From: Chryseobacterium gleum
GTDB taxonomy: Bacteria > Bacteroidota > Bacteroidia > Flavobacteriales > Flavobacteriaceae
Direction of reading: 5' to 3'
DNA: 64,000 nt
Assembly (NCBI GenBank): GCA_945897915.1
Contig: CAMDGB010000007.1
Span: 1-64,000, forward strand
Both the position numbers and the translations under genes were made by a program. Below are positions 63,137 through 64,000 of the stretch, in pieces (positions within the stretch are counted from its first letter, which is position 1; each line of letters opens with the position of its first letter). A model generated the notes under the pieces. That model had not been told where the DNA came from. It worked only from the letters and a program-made list of their open reading frames with translations, and made no database searches.

Positions 63137-64000
63137 TTATTTATTGTATTCTTTCACCGCCTCAACAAATGCTTTTGCATGGTCTACAGGAATATTAGGC
63201 AAAATACCATGACCTAAATTAACGATGTAATTGTCTTTTCCAAATTCGTCTATCATTTCGTGAACCATTTTTTTGATGGTTGGAATCGGCGAAAGTAAAC
63301 GACTTGGGTCAAAATTTCCTTGTAACGTAATTTTTCCACCAGATAAATAACGCGCATTTCTTGGTGAACAGGTCCAATCTACTCCTAAAGCCGATGCTTT
63401 TGATTTGGACATATCGTTTAAAGCAAACCAACATCCTTTTCCGAAAACTATTACTTTAGTATCCTCCGCAAGTGCTTCCACAATTTGGTTGATGTATTGC
63501 CAAGAAAATTCTTGATAATCTACCGGAGACAACATTCCGCCCCAAGAATCGAAAATCTGAATGGCATTACAACCTGCTTTTACTTTTTCTTTCAAATATA
63601 AAATCGTTGTGTCTGTAATTTTTTGTAATAAAACATGTGCTGCAACAGGATTGGAGAAACAAAATCCTTTAGCAATATCAAAGCTTTTTGACCCTTTCCC
63701 TTCCACAGCATAACAGAAAATCGTCCATGGCGAACCTGCGAAACCAATTAATGGCACCTCATCGTTCAACATTTGTTTGGTTAATTTGATGGCGTCAAAA
63801 ACATAACCCAATGTTTCATTTACATCTGGAACAAACACTTTTTCTACATCTTGCGAAGTACGAATTGGATTTGGGATTATCGGTCCTAAATTATCTTTTA
63901 ATTCTACGTGAATACCCATCGCTCTTGGTACGACCAAAATGTCTGAAAACAAAATCGCTGCATCTGGCTTAACAATACGAATCGGTTGTACCGTAATTTC
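63137..64000 (-). CDS. hemE: Uroporphyrinogen decarboxylase (5' end cut by window edge)
   Basis: 288 residues visible; the frame is open through the right edge and the first visible residues [20 protein letters not shown] belong to the middle of the N-terminal third of HemE. The Met usually called at 63952 is an internal TTG (ILFSD), not the start. Conserved: [55 protein letters not shown] and the C-terminal [18 protein letters not shown], the family signature. It converts uroporphyrinogen III to coproporphyrinogen III, just ahead of HemF in the pathway. First visible gene of the minus-strand hemE-hemF-hemB-cytochrome set. Confidence 0.95.
   Translation of the reverse strand, partial: EITVQPIRIVKPDAAILFSDILVVPRAMGIHVELKDNLGPIIPNPIRTSQDVEKVFVPDVNETLGYVFDAIKLTKQMLNDEVPLIGFAGSPWTIFCYAVEGKGSKSFDIAKGFCFSNPVAAHVLLQKITDTTILYLKEKVKAGCNAIQIFDSWGGMLSPVDYQEFSWQYINQIVEALAEDTKVIVFGKGCWFALNDMSKSKASALGVDWTCSPRNARYLSGGKITLQGNFDPSRLLSPIPTIKKMVHEMIDEFGKDNYIVNLGHGILPNIPVDHAKAFVEAVKEYNK

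Noticed and set aside
63952..64000. 63952 as start of hemE
   Set aside because: The codon is TTG within the conserved [14 protein letters not shown] block, and the frame continues upstream to the window edge with HemE-like residues.

Overview
The window looks like a chromosomal segment of a low-GC member of the Bacteroidota, most likely a Flavobacterium or close relative. The evidence is AT-rich DNA, many -7 promoter elements of the Bacteroidota form TAnnTTTG, type IX secretion system (T9SS) C-terminal sorting domains, a murF-alr fusion, a SusC/SusD/SusE locus and an S16 ribosomal protein with a long acidic tail. I saw no phage, insertion sequence, rRNA operon or CRISPR array. Most genes are core metabolism. 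The accessory part is a starch/maltodextrin utilisation locus.

Layout. 1-6299: a giant secreted multidomain adhesin-like protein (minus strand, cut by the left edge) with a T9SS type B gliding-type C-terminus. 6451-13338: LpxH-like phosphatase, MFS transporter, RecJ, a 70-residue orphan, RsmI, an acidic conserved-type protein and thymidine kinase. 13383-16236: MurF-alanine racemase fusion and MscL. 16295-23209: a five-gene RND efflux operon (small ferredoxin-like-fold protein, TetR regulator, TolC, adaptor, pump) with a palindromic operator candidate at its promoter. 23380-30862: polyprenyl synthase, a small unknown protein, a PhoD-type phosphatase, an outer-membrane beta-barrel protein and the 2-oxoglutarate dehydrogenase pair sucA-sucB. 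30947-33454: a T9SS-secreted beta-propeller-type protein, preceded by a decayed fragment of another T9SS sorting domain.

33687-54637 is the starch/maltodextrin locus. On the plus strand lie SusC, SusD, SusE and a T9SS-secreted GH13 amylase. On the minus strand lie an SLC45-type sugar transporter, beta-phosphoglucomutase, GH65 phosphorylase, GH97, GH13, an esterase and a second GH13. A LacI-type regulator sits between the arms. The inferred flow is: the secreted amylase cuts starch at the surface; SusCDE bind and import oligosaccharides; periplasmic GH13/GH97 enzymes trim them; the transporter brings maltose into the cytoplasm; GH65 phosphorolyses it to glucose plus beta-glucose-1-phosphate; PgmB makes glucose-6-phosphate.

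54698-64000: a DUF3050 protein, a glutaryl-CoA-dehydrogenase-type enzyme, TrmN6, RimM, ribosomal protein S16, an M20 dipeptidase, tRNA-Leu(UAG), a cytochrome c lipoprotein, and the haem genes hemB, hemF and hemE (the last cut by the right edge).

No completely new system is evident. The best leads are regulatory and structural: the operator candidates for the efflux operon and the sugar locus, a 25-26 bp element shared by the two intergenic regions flanking lacI, a terminator 16 bp before the amylase start codon, the T9SS-domain relic upstream of the beta-propeller gene, a possible diiron site in the DUF3050 protein, the repeat-expanded tail of S16, and dispersed intergenic palindromes. All function calls are from reading the sequence; no database search was run.
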